Part shown: positions 32,301 through 41,074 of the stretch, in pieces | Layout of the letters: every line of letters starts with the position of its first letter | Position numbering within the stretch: the stretch's first letter is position 1 | Origin: an uncultured Lachnospiraceae bacterium | GTDB lineage: Bacteria > Bacillota > Clostridia > Lachnospirales > Lachnospiraceae | Direction of reading: 5' to 3' | Length of the DNA: 51,512 bases | Assembly (NCBI GenBank): GCA_947574135.1 | Contig: CANPIM010000021.1 | Span: 1 to 51,512 of the forward strand | The notes under the pieces: model-generated | Seen by the model: the letters and a program-made list of their open reading frames with translations, nothing else | The model's database searches: none | What the model was told of the DNA's origin: nothing | Program-made: the position numbers and the translations under genes

Positions 32301-33054
32301 TTAAGCCACGCCCCTTTCCCAGATAAGCTTCTATGACCTGCGGATTTGCCGACACCTCCAGCGGCGTCCCATAGCCGATCACCTTCCCAAAACTTATGAC
32401 CAAAATATTATGACAGGTATTCATAACCATATCCATGGCATGCTCAATGAGAACTACGCCGATGCCCCTGGAAGCTGCATAATTCAGCAGACTTACCACC
32501 CGCTCCACTTCCTTTCGGTTCAGTCCTGCAGCAGGCTCATCCACCAGCATCACCTTGGGATGTGTTAACATGGCCCGCACAATTTCCATAAGCTTGCGCT
32601 GCCCATAGGGCACCCCGGAAATATCTGCCTCCCAGTCCAGCTCAAATCCCACATACTGCATGAGATCTGCCAGCTCATCCTCAAAGCTTGTTCCCTTCTT
32701 TCCTGTAAAAGATTTCCAGTATCCCAGCTGGTCTGCCAGGTCTGTTCCCAACAGCATATTATCCCGAATATCAGAGCGCTGCAAAAAACGGGGAGTCTGA
32801 AAGGTTCTGGCAAGACCAGCCCGTGCTCTTTTATAGGCCGGCATGCCTGTGACATCCCTGCCGTCAAAGACAATTTCTCCGGAATCACACGCATAAATGC
32901 CGCTGATTAAATTTAACAGTGTGGTCTTTCCCGCGCCATTGGGACCGATAAGCCCCATAATTTCCCCCGGCTGTAGCTCAAATGCAATCTGATCCGCCGC
33001 AACTACGCCGCCAAACGCCTTGCATACTCCGTGCACCTTCAAAATTGGTTCCAT
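32293..33054 (-). CDS. livG: Branched-chain amino acid-type ABC transporter ATPase LivG
   Basis: A 253-residue ABC ATPase with Walker A GPNGAGKTT, Walker B VMLVDEPAAGLN, switch motif LIEHAMDMV with His, and the LivG-typical long insertion before the signature region. The usual LSGGQ signature reads GVPYGQRKLMEIVRAM, the normal LivG variant of LSYGQ. Its ATG directly abuts the livM stop codon. It forms a heterodimer with LivF. Intact here despite the frameshifts in livM and livK. Confidence 0.93.
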   Translation of the reverse strand: MEPILKVHGVCKAFGGVVAADQIAFELQPGEIMGLIGPNGAGKTTLLNLISGIYACDSGEIVFDGRDVTGMPAYKRARAGLARTFQTPRFLQRSDIRDNMLLGTDLADQLGYWKSFTGKKGTSFEDELADLMQYVGFELDWEADISGVPYGQRKLMEIVRAMLTHPKVMLVDEPAAGLNRKEVERVVSLLNYAASRGIGVVLIEHAMDMVMNTCHNILVISFGKVIGYGTPLEVSANPQVIEAYLGKGRGLNA

Positions 33055-34060
33055 TTACATCCCGTCCTTTCCCTGCGCTGCCTTCTGCCCATTTTTCACC
33101 CGAAAGGCTCTCACCATCTTTTTATAGAAGGAATCCGTCATTCCCGCAATCCCCATGGGCATATATCGCATTAAAAGCACCAGCATCACTCCAAAGAAAA
33201 TCAGCTGAAACTCCTTGAGGGGCCGTAACCACTCCGGAAGCATAGTCACCAGAAGAGTCCCGATAAAGGCTCCGGCTGTAGAATTTACTCCACCCAGCAT
33301 AATCATAACCACAAAGTTTGTAGCAGTGTTAAAGGTAAAGAGAGCCTGACTTACCATTCCGTTCATATGCGCAATCAAAACGCCTCCCACAGCAGCCAGT
33401 CCGCTGGAAATGGTAAAGGCAATAATTTTCGTCATATAAATATTGATGCCAAAGGATTGGGCCGTGATCTCATTGTCCCTGACAGAGGCAAGTCCCCGGC
33501 CCAAAGCCGTTTTCCGAATTCGCTCTACTAAAACAGCGCACAGAAGTCCCACAGCGGCCAGCAGATAAAACCAGGCTTTGTAATCCGTGAAAGTAAACCC
33601 AAACACCTCCAGCTTGCGCACATCATACATGCCTGTGGGACCGCCGGACAATGGTACAAAATTGGTGAAAATGCTTGTAAAAATCTGCACCAGTCCAATG
33701 GTTGCAAAGGCAAAGAATGCCCCCTTTAGGCGAAACAAAATAAAGCCCAGTCCAAAAGGCCACCATGCAGGTCACCAAAACGGCGCAAAGCATAGCCAGG
33801 GGAACCGGCACATCCAATCGTTTGCTGATCTGTACACTTAAAAATGCTGCCAGCCCCATAAAGCTTACCGAGGCAAAATTCATCTGTCCCCCCATGCCAA
33901 GCATAATAGAAAGGCCCAGGGCCACAATAAAATAAATCATACAGGCATTGATAACCGTCATCAAATAATTATCCAGAACCAAAGGAATTACCAGAACAAA
34001 CAACAGATAAATCAGCAGCAGCCACATATTTTTGCCCCAAAAACGTTTTGTCTGTTTCAT
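33055..34060 (-). pseudogene. livM: livM, permease gene with a single-base frameshift
   Basis: Branched-chain amino acid-type permease. The N-terminal part (start MKQTKRFWGKN at 34060, 5 bases after AAGGAGG) reads to about 33755 in one frame; the remainder (FRLKGAFFAFATIGLV onward to GKDGM) reads in another. Removing one base from the A4 run at 33754-33757 (T4 on the coding strand) restores a continuous LivM with VAFGLGFILFRLKG at the junction, as expected of the family. The combined product would be about 334 residues with eight to ten helices. The gene lies between livH and livG without other damage. It may be a true mutation, a phase-variable tract or a sequencing error in the assembly. 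Confidence 0.85.
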
Positions 34061-34070
34061 ATTTGCCTCC

Positions 34071-34940
34071 TTATGCTTTCTCTGCAATGGATTCTCCAAA
34101 GAATCCCTGGGGGCGAATTACCAGGGTCAGCAGTAATGCGCCGAACACCACCAGATCCTTATAGGTTGTAATAACATAGGTGCTGTAGGATTCAATCAGG
34201 CCAATGAGTATACAGCCATAAATTGCCCCCTTCAGACTGCCAAATCCTCCAACCACGACTCCTGCAAAGGCCCGCAGCTGCAGCTTTGTAAGAGTGGTCT
34301 CCACCAGAAATATGGGAGCTACCAGATAACCGCCGATACCGGCAATGGTCATGGAAATCATATACGTGGCTGCCATAGTTAAAATCGTAGGAATCCCAAT
34401 TAGCTCCGCTGCATATTTATTTTGAGAAGCCGCCTCCATCATACGTCCGAAATACAGCTTTTCAAAAAGCGTAAATACTCCTAAAATCACAAAAAAACAG
34501 ACGCCGATAATAATGAGATATTGATATTGAAGGGAAAGCCCGGCAATCTTCAGGCTTCCTGGCATAATAGCCGAAGGAGCCTTGGTTGTTGTACCAAAAA
34601 TCAGATTGGCGGCATCCTTAAAAATCATGGATGCGGCAAGGGTACAAACCATAATGGCCTGGCTCCATTTGGCCTTGCGCACCGGCCAGTAAAAGGAAAC
34701 CATAAAGGCCGCTCCAATGGCCGCATAAGTAATAACAGAAAGAATCACGCCAATAATCTCAGGCATTTTCAACATATAAATGTAGCCAAAAGACACATAT
34801 GCTCCCATCATCAGGAAATCGCCCTGGGCAAAATTCAGAGAGCCAACCGCACGAACCAATAGCACCAGACCCATGGCCAGCAGTGCATATACCATGCCCA
34901 TGGCCAGCCCATTTATCGTTAAAGATACAAACATACTCAT
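34071..34940 (-). CDS. livH: Branched-chain amino acid-type ABC permease LivH
   Basis: A 289-residue membrane permease of the LivH family with about eight helices. Recognisable are LTINGLAMGMVYALLAMGLVLL at the start, the family-conserved LNFAQGDFLMMGAY, and the C-terminal coupling region VVVGGFGSLKGAIYGCILIGLIESY (Gly-Gly-x-Gly-x-x-x-Gly). It pairs with LivM, which is frameshifted here. I prefer the ATG at 34940, about 10 bases after GAGGGG, over a TTG two codons earlier. It starts 10 bp upstream of livM. A long hairpin separates it from livK. Confidence 0.92.
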   Translation of the reverse strand: MSMFVSLTINGLAMGMVYALLAMGLVLLVRAVGSLNFAQGDFLMMGAYVSFGYIYMLKMPEIIGVILSVITYAAIGAAFMVSFYWPVRKAKWSQAIMVCTLAASMIFKDAANLIFGTTTKAPSAIMPGSLKIAGLSLQYQYLIIIGVCFFVILGVFTLFEKLYFGRMMEAASQNKYAAELIGIPTILTMAATYMISMTIAGIGGYLVAPIFLVETTLTKLQLRAFAGVVVGGFGSLKGAIYGCILIGLIESYSTYVITTYKDLVVFGALLLTLVIRPQGFFGESIAEKA

Positions 34941-34966
34941 ATGCAAACTTCCCCTCTTCTCTGTCT

Positions 34967-35016
34967 AAAAAGGCCAGTCAAATGGCTGCTGCACGTACTC
35001 CAGCAGCCATTTGACT
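34967..35016 (-). terminator. Attenuating terminator between livK and livH
   Basis: On the minus strand a perfect 16-bp stem (34976-34991 with 35001-35016, core AATGGCTGCTG) is followed after GGCC by TTTTT (34967-34971). Such partial terminators after binding-protein genes allow more LivK than permease to be made. Confidence 0.8.
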
Positions 35017-35035
35017 TTCCCAAAGGTCCTATTCT

Positions 35036-36281
35036 CTACTTCACGCGGTCCACACGTCCCACCACAACGGGCTGCACATCCTGCGTCTGCACCAGCAGAA
35101 GGTACTGTGCCCAGCTGTTTTTTCCGTCTGCCACATAGTGTGTTACCACACCCTGATAATCCATGGCCTTCATGGCTTCATTGATTGCCTCCGTATCATC
35201 ATTGCCGGCTCTCTCTATGGCGTCCACCAACAAATAAATGGCGTCATAGGTACATGCAGCGTTCAGATTTGCCTCCCTTCCCGCATATGCTTCATAGGCG
35301 GCTTCAAATGCCTTTCCCTGTTCCTCCAGGGGAAGGGTTGACCAGTCTGCCGTTGCATACCAGCCATTTGCCGCTTCTCCGGCGATTTCCAGTGCTACGG
35401 ATGACACATACGCAGAATTTCTTGCATATTTGGGCAGATCACATCCCGCGTCATAAAGAGCCCGCATAACAAGGCCTGCGTCCGACTGATTTCCGGTTGC
35501 CACAACGCCATCTGCCTCACTATTCATAATCTGAGCCGCATAGGGAGCATAATTCTTTTCCGTCTCATTGTCATAGCCAATCTCGATGGCAGGCTCGTAT
35601 CCATATTTATCTTTTAAGGTTGTAACAAATACGTCTTTAAAGCTTACGCCAGAGTCATTGTTCATATAGATAACCGCTGGCTTTGTCATTCCTAAGGTCT
35701 CCACCACGTATTGAGCGGCCATAGCGCCTACCTGTTCATCTGTCATACGGGGCAGATGATAGTAGGGATTATCCAGCTCAAGCAATGTGGTGGCAGAACC
35801 CATGGCTAAAGTGGGAATTTGAGAAGTTTTGATTACATCAGATATTGCTAAATCAAACGTAGAGGTGAAGGGCCCTAAGATACAGGAGATCCCTTCCGTA
35901 TTTACCATCTTCTGTGCGCCGTTAATGGTGGTCTGCTGATCGGCGCCCATATCCTCATAAACAATTTCAACAGCCCGTCCGCCTAATACGCCGCCGGCCT
36001 CGTTGATTTCCTTTACGGCCAGATCCGCAGCATCGCAAATATACGTGCCAAGGTCCGCCCTTGTACCTGTATACCAGGTCAGTACGCCAATCTTCACAGG
36101 ATTGGATGTGTCCGCAGCAGTGGCTTCCTCTTCCTGTCCGCCGGCCTCTTCCTTTTCCTGCTCCTGGCTCTCCTCCTTCAGAACAGGCTCCTCCGCCTTT
36201 TCACCCCCCGGAACTGCATGCGGAAAGCCCCAGCAATAGGACAAGCGTCATAAACATCCCTACCAGTTTCCTACCATTCAT
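35036..36281 (-). pseudogene. livK: livK, solute-binding lipoprotein gene with a frameshift after the lipobox
   Basis: Periplasmic-binding-protein-like lipoprotein (Peripla_BP_6 type) of the liv importer. The ATG at 36281 has an AAGGAGGT ribosome site and encodes a good signal peptide ending in the lipobox LSAC with Cys22. Four residues later (SSGG) the frame hits TGA. The mature protein (GEKAEEPV onward, then VKIGVLTWYTGTRADLG and the rest of the binding domain) continues in the next frame. Deleting one C from the C6 run at 36204-36209 joins the two and gives about 414 residues. Without correction no exported binding protein would be made. Because this is a homopolymer of six, slippage, phase variation or sequencing error are all possible. 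Confidence 0.87.
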
Positions 36282-36321
36282 TGTAATACCTCCTTGTATT
36301 CATTCAATTATTTATGTAAAG

Positions 36322-36350
36322 ATTGTAACTGTTTTTAATTAATATGTCAA
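36322..36350 (-). promoter_or_regulatory. Promoter of the liv operon
   Basis: On the minus strand a perfect TTGACA (36345-36350), 17-base spacer and TACAAT (36322-36327). It lies about 35 bp before the livK ATG and is one of the strongest promoter matches in the window. Confidence 0.8.
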
Positions 36351-36396
36351 TTTTTTTCTATTATTTCCTTTATTTTCGTTCTTTTATATAATTTTT

Positions 36397-36426
36397 TTGT
36401 TATAAATTGTACACTTGTTATAAATT
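36397..36426. promoter_or_regulatory. Direct-repeat operator candidate between livK and gntR
   Basis: TTGTTATAAATT occurs at 36397-36408 and again at 36415-36426, 18 bp apart, separated by GTACAC. It lies between the divergent liv and gntR promoters, a fitting place for binding by the GntR-family regulator encoded next to it, which could control both genes. Confidence 0.45.
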
Positions 36427-36462
36427 CATTTAATCTTTTTGCTGATTTTGCTGTTTTTCAAC

Positions 36463-36491
36463 TTGCTTTTCTTTTCCGCTTTTGTTATGAT
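36463..36491 (+). promoter_or_regulatory. Promoter of the gntR-esterase genes
   Basis: TTGCTT (36463-36468), 17-base spacer, TATGAT (36486-36491), about 30 bp before the gntR start. Confidence 0.6.
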
Positions 36492-36527
36492 AGGAGAAAA
36501 GATACAAACGCAGGAGGCGCATATCCT

Positions 36528-37250
36528 ATGACAGAGGGCGCACAAAAGGTCTATAACTTTATTATCGAAAAAATCCAAAACGGCGAATGGCAGGTGCACG
36601 ATAAAATATGGGTGGAGGATCAATTTGTAGCCCACCTGCAGGTAACAAAATCCTCTGTGCGCCAAGCTGTGGAGCTTCTCCAAACCAACGGCATTCTGCA
36701 AAAAATACAGGGCTCCGGAACCTATGTTCTTCCCATGAAGGTTTCCACCCTGTTTAAGCAAAAATCCTTTCCCTTTGTTCCTACCATGAGTCAAAACGAC
36801 TTAAAGGTCTGGCTGGAATTCCGCAAATATTTTGAATACGGAAATGTTCTCCTCTTCTCTCAGAACGCAGAGGCGGATCTGCTCCACGAGCTGGAACAAA
36901 CGTATCAGAAAATGTGCCAGTATGCCCACGATCCCCAGGCCTATGCCGGCCCTCATCATGAATTTCACAACATTATAGCCAGAGGCACGCACAATGAAAT
37001 TATCATATGCATTAACAATATTCTTTCTGACATTTATCAGTCCTTTCTCACCTACCAGGCCAAATACCTGGGCACTACCGACAGCATTGAATATCACAGA
37101 GATATTCTCCAATGGCTGAAAGAAGGAGACGGTCTTTTAGCTGCGCAAATCATGCTCCGTCACCTGGAAGCCGCAGAGGCCTCGGCCCAAAGCCTCTTCC
37201 AATCCCAGGACGAGGCGCTTCCCAATTCCGAAAAGAAAATATTTCTTTGA
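36528..37250 (+). CDS. GntR-family regulator, FadR subfamily
   Basis: A 240-residue transcription factor with an N-terminal winged helix (about residues 5-68, including VTKSSVRQAVELLQTNGILQKIQGSGTYV) and a helical FCD ligand domain. The FCD domain shows the metal-binding set in HHEFHNIIARGTHNEI and EYHRDIL. FadR-subfamily proteins respond to small organic acids or amino-acid derivatives. It is divergent from the liv operon, with a direct-repeat operator candidate between, and starts an operon with an esterase gene 31 bp downstream. It probably represses both until ligand is present. The start has GGAGG 10 bases upstream, slightly far. Confidence 0.9.
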   Translation: MTEGAQKVYNFIIEKIQNGEWQVHDKIWVEDQFVAHLQVTKSSVRQAVELLQTNGILQKIQGSGTYVLPMKVSTLFKQKSFPFVPTMSQNDLKVWLEFRKYFEYGNVLLFSQNAEADLLHELEQTYQKMCQYAHDPQAYAGPHHEFHNIIARGTHNEIIICINNILSDIYQSFLTYQAKYLGTTDSIEYHRDILQWLKEGDGLLAAQIMLRHLEAAEASAQSLFQSQDEALPNSEKKIFL

Positions 37251-37281
37251 AAAACAACCCACATAAAAAGGAGGATAAAAA

Positions 37282-38100
37282 ATGGCCCTGGTCAGCCTAA
37301 ATTTCTATTCCAGAGCATTAAACAAAAATACGTGTGCAGAAATTCTTCTGCCGGAGAAACGTCTGCAATTTCCAAAGCCTTCGGGAGGCAAAAGATTTCC
37401 CGTACTCTATCTGCTTCATGGTCATTGTCACGATCATACCTCCTGGATCCGAAATACACGGATAGAATGGTATTTGAGAGATCAGGATATCATCGTGGTT
37501 TTTCCCGACGGAGGCCGGGGATACTATGTGGACGGCGTACTCAGCCACCCCTATCAGACATATCTTACCAAGGAGCTTCCGATTGCCTTGAAAAACTGGT
37601 TCCTGATCTCAGACAAACCGGAGGAAACCTATATTGGCGGAATGTCCATGGGAGGATACGGCGCATTGAGCGCTGGTCTTAGGAAACCAGAAGCCTATGC
37701 CGGTGTTCTTGCCTTATCTGCCGCCATTCACATTCGTCAGGTAAGACCCTCCAGGGACGTAGACACAGCAGGGGGCCGGCCCTTTGATGAGGACCACTTT
37801 CACAATATGCAGGCGATCTTTGGCGAAAGTTCAGAAAACACTCTATATGATTTGGAATTTTGTCTAAAGGAATTCGAAAAGCGGAGCGGACCTAAGCCTA
37901 AATTTTATTTAAGCTGTGGCACCGGAGATTTTCTGTTTGCACAAAATCGGGATTTTGCCGCAAAGGCCCAGGAAATTTCCGGAATGGATTTAACCTTTGT
38001 CCCGGGAGAGGGAATCCACGACTGGGATTACTGGGACAGAGAAATCGTAAACGGATTAAAATTTTTTGGCCTGCTTCCGGATGGCCTGGAAAGAAAATAA
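37282..38100 (+). CDS. Alpha/beta-hydrolase esterase (EstA/esterase D family)
   Basis: A 272-residue cytosolic alpha/beta-hydrolase of the tributyrin-esterase/S-formylglutathione-hydrolase-like type. The oxyanion region is LYLLHGHCHDHTSW, the nucleophile Ser122 is in GGMSMGGYG, the acid Asp is in SCGTGDFLF and the His is in GIHDWDYWD, giving a complete triad. Such enzymes hydrolyse short-chain acyl esters, including feruloyl or acetyl esters. The ribosome site AAAAAGGAGG is well placed. It is cotranscribed with the GntR regulator and followed by a clear terminator. Its link to the liv operon suggests that the ester's acid product is the regulator ligand or transport substrate; that is speculation. 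Confidence 0.9.
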   Translation: MALVSLNFYSRALNKNTCAEILLPEKRLQFPKPSGGKRFPVLYLLHGHCHDHTSWIRNTRIEWYLRDQDIIVVFPDGGRGYYVDGVLSHPYQTYLTKELPIALKNWFLISDKPEETYIGGMSMGGYGALSAGLRKPEAYAGVLALSAAIHIRQVRPSRDVDTAGGRPFDEDHFHNMQAIFGESSENTLYDLEFCLKEFEKRSGPKPKFYLSCGTGDFLFAQNRDFAAKAQEISGMDLTFVPGEGIHDWDYWDREIVNGLKFFGLLPDGLERK

Positions 38101-38120
38101 GTATTTATAACACAAAAGAG

Positions 38121-38171
38121 GAGCTGTTGCTTGGGCAGTTTATTTATCTGCCTATGCAACAGTTCTTTTTT
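38121..38171 (+). terminator. Terminator after the esterase gene
   Basis: GAGCTGTTGC (38121-38130) pairs with GCAACAGTTC (38156-38165) with one wobble, enclosing an inner GGCAG/CTGCC stem, and is followed by TTTTTT. Confidence 0.88.
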
Positions 38172-38230
38172 ATCTCATAATTCTCTTGACAGCAAAAACC
38201 TCTTTCCAAAAATTTCATCCTAATTGATTC

Positions 38231-38260
38231 TTGAGTCAGCCATCTCCCCCATGCTATCAT
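38231..38260 (+). promoter_or_regulatory. Promoter of the LysR-family gene
   Basis: TTGAGT (38231-38236), 18-base spacer, TATCAT (38255-38260). About 100 bp of leader precede the start codon. Confidence 0.5.
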
Positions 38261-38363
38261 ATGTATATTCCCAGGAGACACTCTCACAAACGCTTACCAT
38301 TTCCCCTGTGCAAATTATGCAGCCGCATGTTTTGCACCATGCCGAAAGGAGTAGGATACCATT

Positions 38364-39266
38364 ATGGATATGTTTCAACTAAAATATTTTGTCACTGCCG
38401 CCAATCTTGCAAATTTCACACTTGCATCCTATGAGAACAGCATCTCCCAGTCCTCACTTTCCAAGCAAATCATGAGCCTGGAGGATGAGTTGGGGGTAAA
38501 GCTCTTTGAAAGAAAAAAGAGAAATGTTGTGCTCACGGCTGCCGGAGAACAATTTTTAGAATATGCCTATAAAATGCTAAATACCTACGATGAAATGCTA
38601 AATGGAATGGAAAGCTTTACCACCTTTCAAACCCTGCCTGTGCGCGTGGCCTCCATTCCCGTTATGCTTCCCTACTCCCTGGAGGATGTGATTTTCCATA
38701 TTAAGCGGGAAATTCCGGAATTGATATTCAGCATTATGGAAATGCCGGAGAGCAGCTATGTGCTAAAGGCGCTTCGACGGGAGGAATGTGATTTTGCCAT
38801 CTTAAGAACCGACTTTTTAAACTCGGATATGTACCGCATTTTCCCTGTTGTTGAGGATCATTTATGCGTGGTGCTCCCCACCTGCCATACCCTGGCCGGC
38901 CAGAAGCGGATTTCTCTCAAGGAGTTAAAGGACAATATCTTTGTCATGCCCCCAAAGACCAGCGATCTTAGGCTCATTGCGGAAAAGGCCTGTATTGCCG
39001 CTGGCTTTCGTCCAAACATCGGATGTATTACAAGCGGAAATATTGATTTAACCTTAAAGATTGCCCAGGATCAGAATATGGTTTATCTGGCCTTTGAAAA
39101 TGTGATAAACTATTATCAGATGCCCGGGTGTACCATTCTGCCTCTCCATGAGTCTATCCGAAGCTGGACTGCATTTGTCACTCCTAAGAAAAAGGTCTTT
39201 ACCAAAACCACGCGGAAAATTATGGAGTTCCTGGAAAATGAGTATTCTGCTCATATCAAATCGTAA
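38364..39266 (+). CDS. LysR-family transcriptional regulator
   Basis: A 300-residue regulator with an N-terminal winged helix-turn-helix (about residues 1-62: FTLASYENSISQSSLSKQIMSLEDELGVKLFER) and a periplasmic-binding-protein-like effector domain. It is read in the same direction as the aldolase/RraA/dehydrogenase operon that starts 111 bp downstream; that operon has its own promoter with a palindrome. LysR proteins normally activate neighbouring catabolic genes on binding an inducer. The start has TAGGA about 7 bases upstream, with a second in-frame ATG two codons later as an alternative. Confidence 0.92.
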   Translation: MDMFQLKYFVTAANLANFTLASYENSISQSSLSKQIMSLEDELGVKLFERKKRNVVLTAAGEQFLEYAYKMLNTYDEMLNGMESFTTFQTLPVRVASIPVMLPYSLEDVIFHIKREIPELIFSIMEMPESSYVLKALRREECDFAILRTDFLNSDMYRIFPVVEDHLCVVLPTCHTLAGQKRISLKELKDNIFVMPPKTSDLRLIAEKACIAAGFRPNIGCITSGNIDLTLKIAQDQNMVYLAFENVINYYQMPGCTILPLHESIRSWTAFVTPKKKVFTKTTRKIMEFLENEYSAHIKS

Positions 39267-39287
39267 TGGGTACATTCCCAATCAGAA

Positions 39288-39316
39288 TTGATTTTAAATC
39301 TCATTGTTTTTACAAT
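39288..39316 (+). promoter_or_regulatory. Promoter of the aldolase operon
   Basis: TTGATT (39288-39293), 17-base spacer, TACAAT (39311-39316). Transcription would start inside the inverted repeat that begins three bases later. Confidence 0.65.
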
Positions 39317-39318
39317 AA

Positions 39319-39350
39319 TTTTAGGTTGGCCGGCCAAATGTAACCTAAAA
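39319..39350. promoter_or_regulatory. Nested palindrome at the aldolase operon start point
   Basis: TTTTAGGT (39319-39326) and ACCTAAAA (39343-39350) form a perfect 8-bp inverted repeat around the perfect palindrome TTGGCCGGCCAA (39326-39337). The position over +1 suits a repressor operator. It could also fold as an RNA hairpin at the 5' end. Confidence 0.55.
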
Positions 39351-39377
39351 TCAAAGAAAAAACAGGGGGATTTTAAA

Positions 39378-40286
39378 ATGAAACGGATGTATGGCGTAAA
39401 CACGCCCATTTCCTGTCCCATGAATGAGGCAGGGGAGGTGGATTATGACAGCCTGAAAAGCTTGTGCAATTTCCTGATTGAAAAGGGCGTCCACGGACTA
39501 TATCCCAATGGCTCCACAGGGGAAATGAGCTATCTTACCATGGACGAACGAAAGCGCATTCTGGAGTGCGTGCTGGAGGCTGCTGACGGCAGAACACAGG
39601 TATTCTGCATGGTGGGGGCACAGACGACAGCAGACACCATTGCCCTGGCCCGCCATGCCCGGGATGCAGGCGCCGATGGCATCGGCGTGGTGACGCCCTG
39701 CTACTTTAAGCTGGACCAGGAGGAGCTGTTCACCTACTTTTGGCAGGTGGCAAAAAGTGTCCCGGAGGATTTTCCCATCTATCTCTATGGGATCCCCCAG
39801 CTGGCCGTCAACGATATCACCCCCGGCCTGGCCCAGCGCATTGCCGGCGCCTGTCCCAATGTGGCAGGAATCAAGTACAGCTATCCGGATATGCCCCGGC
39901 TTCTGCAATTTATGGAGGTAAGAAACGGGGACTTCTCCGTTCTGGCCGGTCCGGACGATCTGTTTTTCGCTCTCTTGTCCTCCGGAGGAGACGGGACTGT
40001 TTCCGGAAACTCCAACGTGATTCCGGAGCACTTTGTAGCCATTTACCAGGCCTTCCAGGCAGGAAACTATGAAAAGGCCAGACTGCTCCAGGCCAAAACC
40101 AACCGTCTGATTGCTTATATCAGCGGTCCCAACCATATGTCCAGATATAAGATCGGCCTGCGAGAGAGAAGAATCATCCAATGCTCCAGGGTGCGCAGAC
40201 CCCTGCGGGATCTGTCCCCGGAGGAAGAAAAAACCTTCCTGGAGCAAATCAAGGCCCTGGACTATTTAGATGTAACCAAATACTGA
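39378..40286 (+). CDS. DapA-family aldolase/dehydratase (dihydrodipicolinate synthase superfamily)
   Basis: A 302-residue TIM-barrel class I aldolase. The Schiff-base lysine is Lys166 in GIKYSY, the catalytic Tyr137 is in YLYGIPQ, and the pyruvate-carboxylate motif is GSTGE near residues 45-49. The family includes dihydrodipicolinate synthase, N-acetylneuraminate lyase and 2-keto-3-deoxy-sugar-acid aldolases. With RraA-like and dehydrogenase genes following, a catabolic keto-acid aldolase or dehydratase is more likely than lysine synthesis. The ATG at 39378 has GGGGGA 7 bases upstream; an apparent 30-codon extension contains the promoter palindrome and is rejected. Confidence 0.9.
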   Translation: MKRMYGVNTPISCPMNEAGEVDYDSLKSLCNFLIEKGVHGLYPNGSTGEMSYLTMDERKRILECVLEAADGRTQVFCMVGAQTTADTIALARHARDAGADGIGVVTPCYFKLDQEELFTYFWQVAKSVPEDFPIYLYGIPQLAVNDITPGLAQRIAGACPNVAGIKYSYPDMPRLLQFMEVRNGDFSVLAGPDDLFFALLSSGGDGTVSGNSNVIPEHFVAIYQAFQAGNYEKARLLQAKTNRLIAYISGPNHMSRYKIGLRERRIIQCSRVRRPLRDLSPEEEKTFLEQIKALDYLDVTKY

Positions 40287-40336
40287 CAGGAAACATCTCA
40301 TAGGACCAGGGCTTCCAAAAGAAGGGAGACATACCA

Positions 40337-41047
40337 ATGCATGACAAAGAACTACTGGAAAGATTAAAAAGCTTTGACACACCCTCCGTAACCAACGTGG
40401 TGGCTACCTATCCGGAGGACCGGGAGCATTGCCTAGGGCTTTACCATCCCTGGAACGGAAACTGGTACACGGACAGCACCTGTAAATGCATGTTTCCGGA
40501 GCTGGGCCGTCTGGCCGGCCATGTGGTTACTGTGACCTTCGGGCTTCCCGATACAATCATCAGACGTCCAACCTTTGAGGATCTGTATCGTGCCATCAGC
40601 CAGACGCCAAAGCCTGTCATTGTAGCTATCCGCCAAAATCTTCCGGAGCATCTGAAAAGGAAGAACGGCCTTTGCGGCGGCAATATGATGACCGCCTTCC
40701 GCTCTCTGGGTGTAGTGGGTGTGATAAGCGACGGCCCCTCCCGGGATCTGGATGAGGTTCGCCCCATGGGTATCCAGTATATGCTCACGGGTGTGTGTGC
40801 AGGCCATGGCCCCTTTGTCATAGAGGAAATCAACACCCCTGTATCCATCTGCGGGATGGATGTGGCGCCGGGAGAGATCATTCATATGGATGAAAACGGC
40901 GCAGTAAAATTCCCCTCCCAATATCTGGAGCAGGTGGTCTCCCTCTGCGAAAAGCTTCAGGCCTATGAGATCCAAAAGCAGCAGAAGCTTGCCAGCACTT
41001 CTGATCCGGAAATGCTGGCCAAGATTCTTGCGGATCAATATAAGTAG
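40337..41047 (+). CDS. RraA-family protein (4-hydroxy-4-methyl-2-oxoglutarate aldolase/oxaloacetate decarboxylase-like)
   Basis: A 236-residue member of the RraA/HMG-aldolase superfamily. The core motif is GGNMMTAFRSLGVVGVISDGPSRDLDEV, where DGPSRD supplies the substrate-binding Arg and metal-coordinating Asp; the usual Gly-Glu start of this motif is Gly-Gly-Asn here. The C-terminal MDENGAVKFP is also family-typical. Characterised relatives cleave or decarboxylate 2-keto acids with a divalent metal. It lies 50 bp after the DapA-family gene and 27 bp before a 2-hydroxyacid dehydrogenase, so the three probably act on one keto-acid pathway. The binding of RNase E described for E. coli RraA is not implied. 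Confidence 0.87.
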   Translation: MHDKELLERLKSFDTPSVTNVVATYPEDREHCLGLYHPWNGNWYTDSTCKCMFPELGRLAGHVVTVTFGLPDTIIRRPTFEDLYRAISQTPKPVIVAIRQNLPEHLKRKNGLCGGNMMTAFRSLGVVGVISDGPSRDLDEVRPMGIQYMLTGVCAGHGPFVIEEINTPVSICGMDVAPGEIIHMDENGAVKFPSQYLEQVVSLCEKLQAYEIQKQQKLASTSDPEMLAKILADQYK

Positions 41048-41074
41048 GAGCTCCTACTTGGCAAGGAGATTTTT

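Noticed and set aside
34976..35016. Riboswitch between livK and livH
   Set aside because: It is a simple long hairpin with a T-run; no aptamer-like conserved core is visible.
38284..38297. Catabolite-responsive (cre) site upstream of the LysR gene
   Set aside because: Only the central part matches the consensus; both ends deviate.
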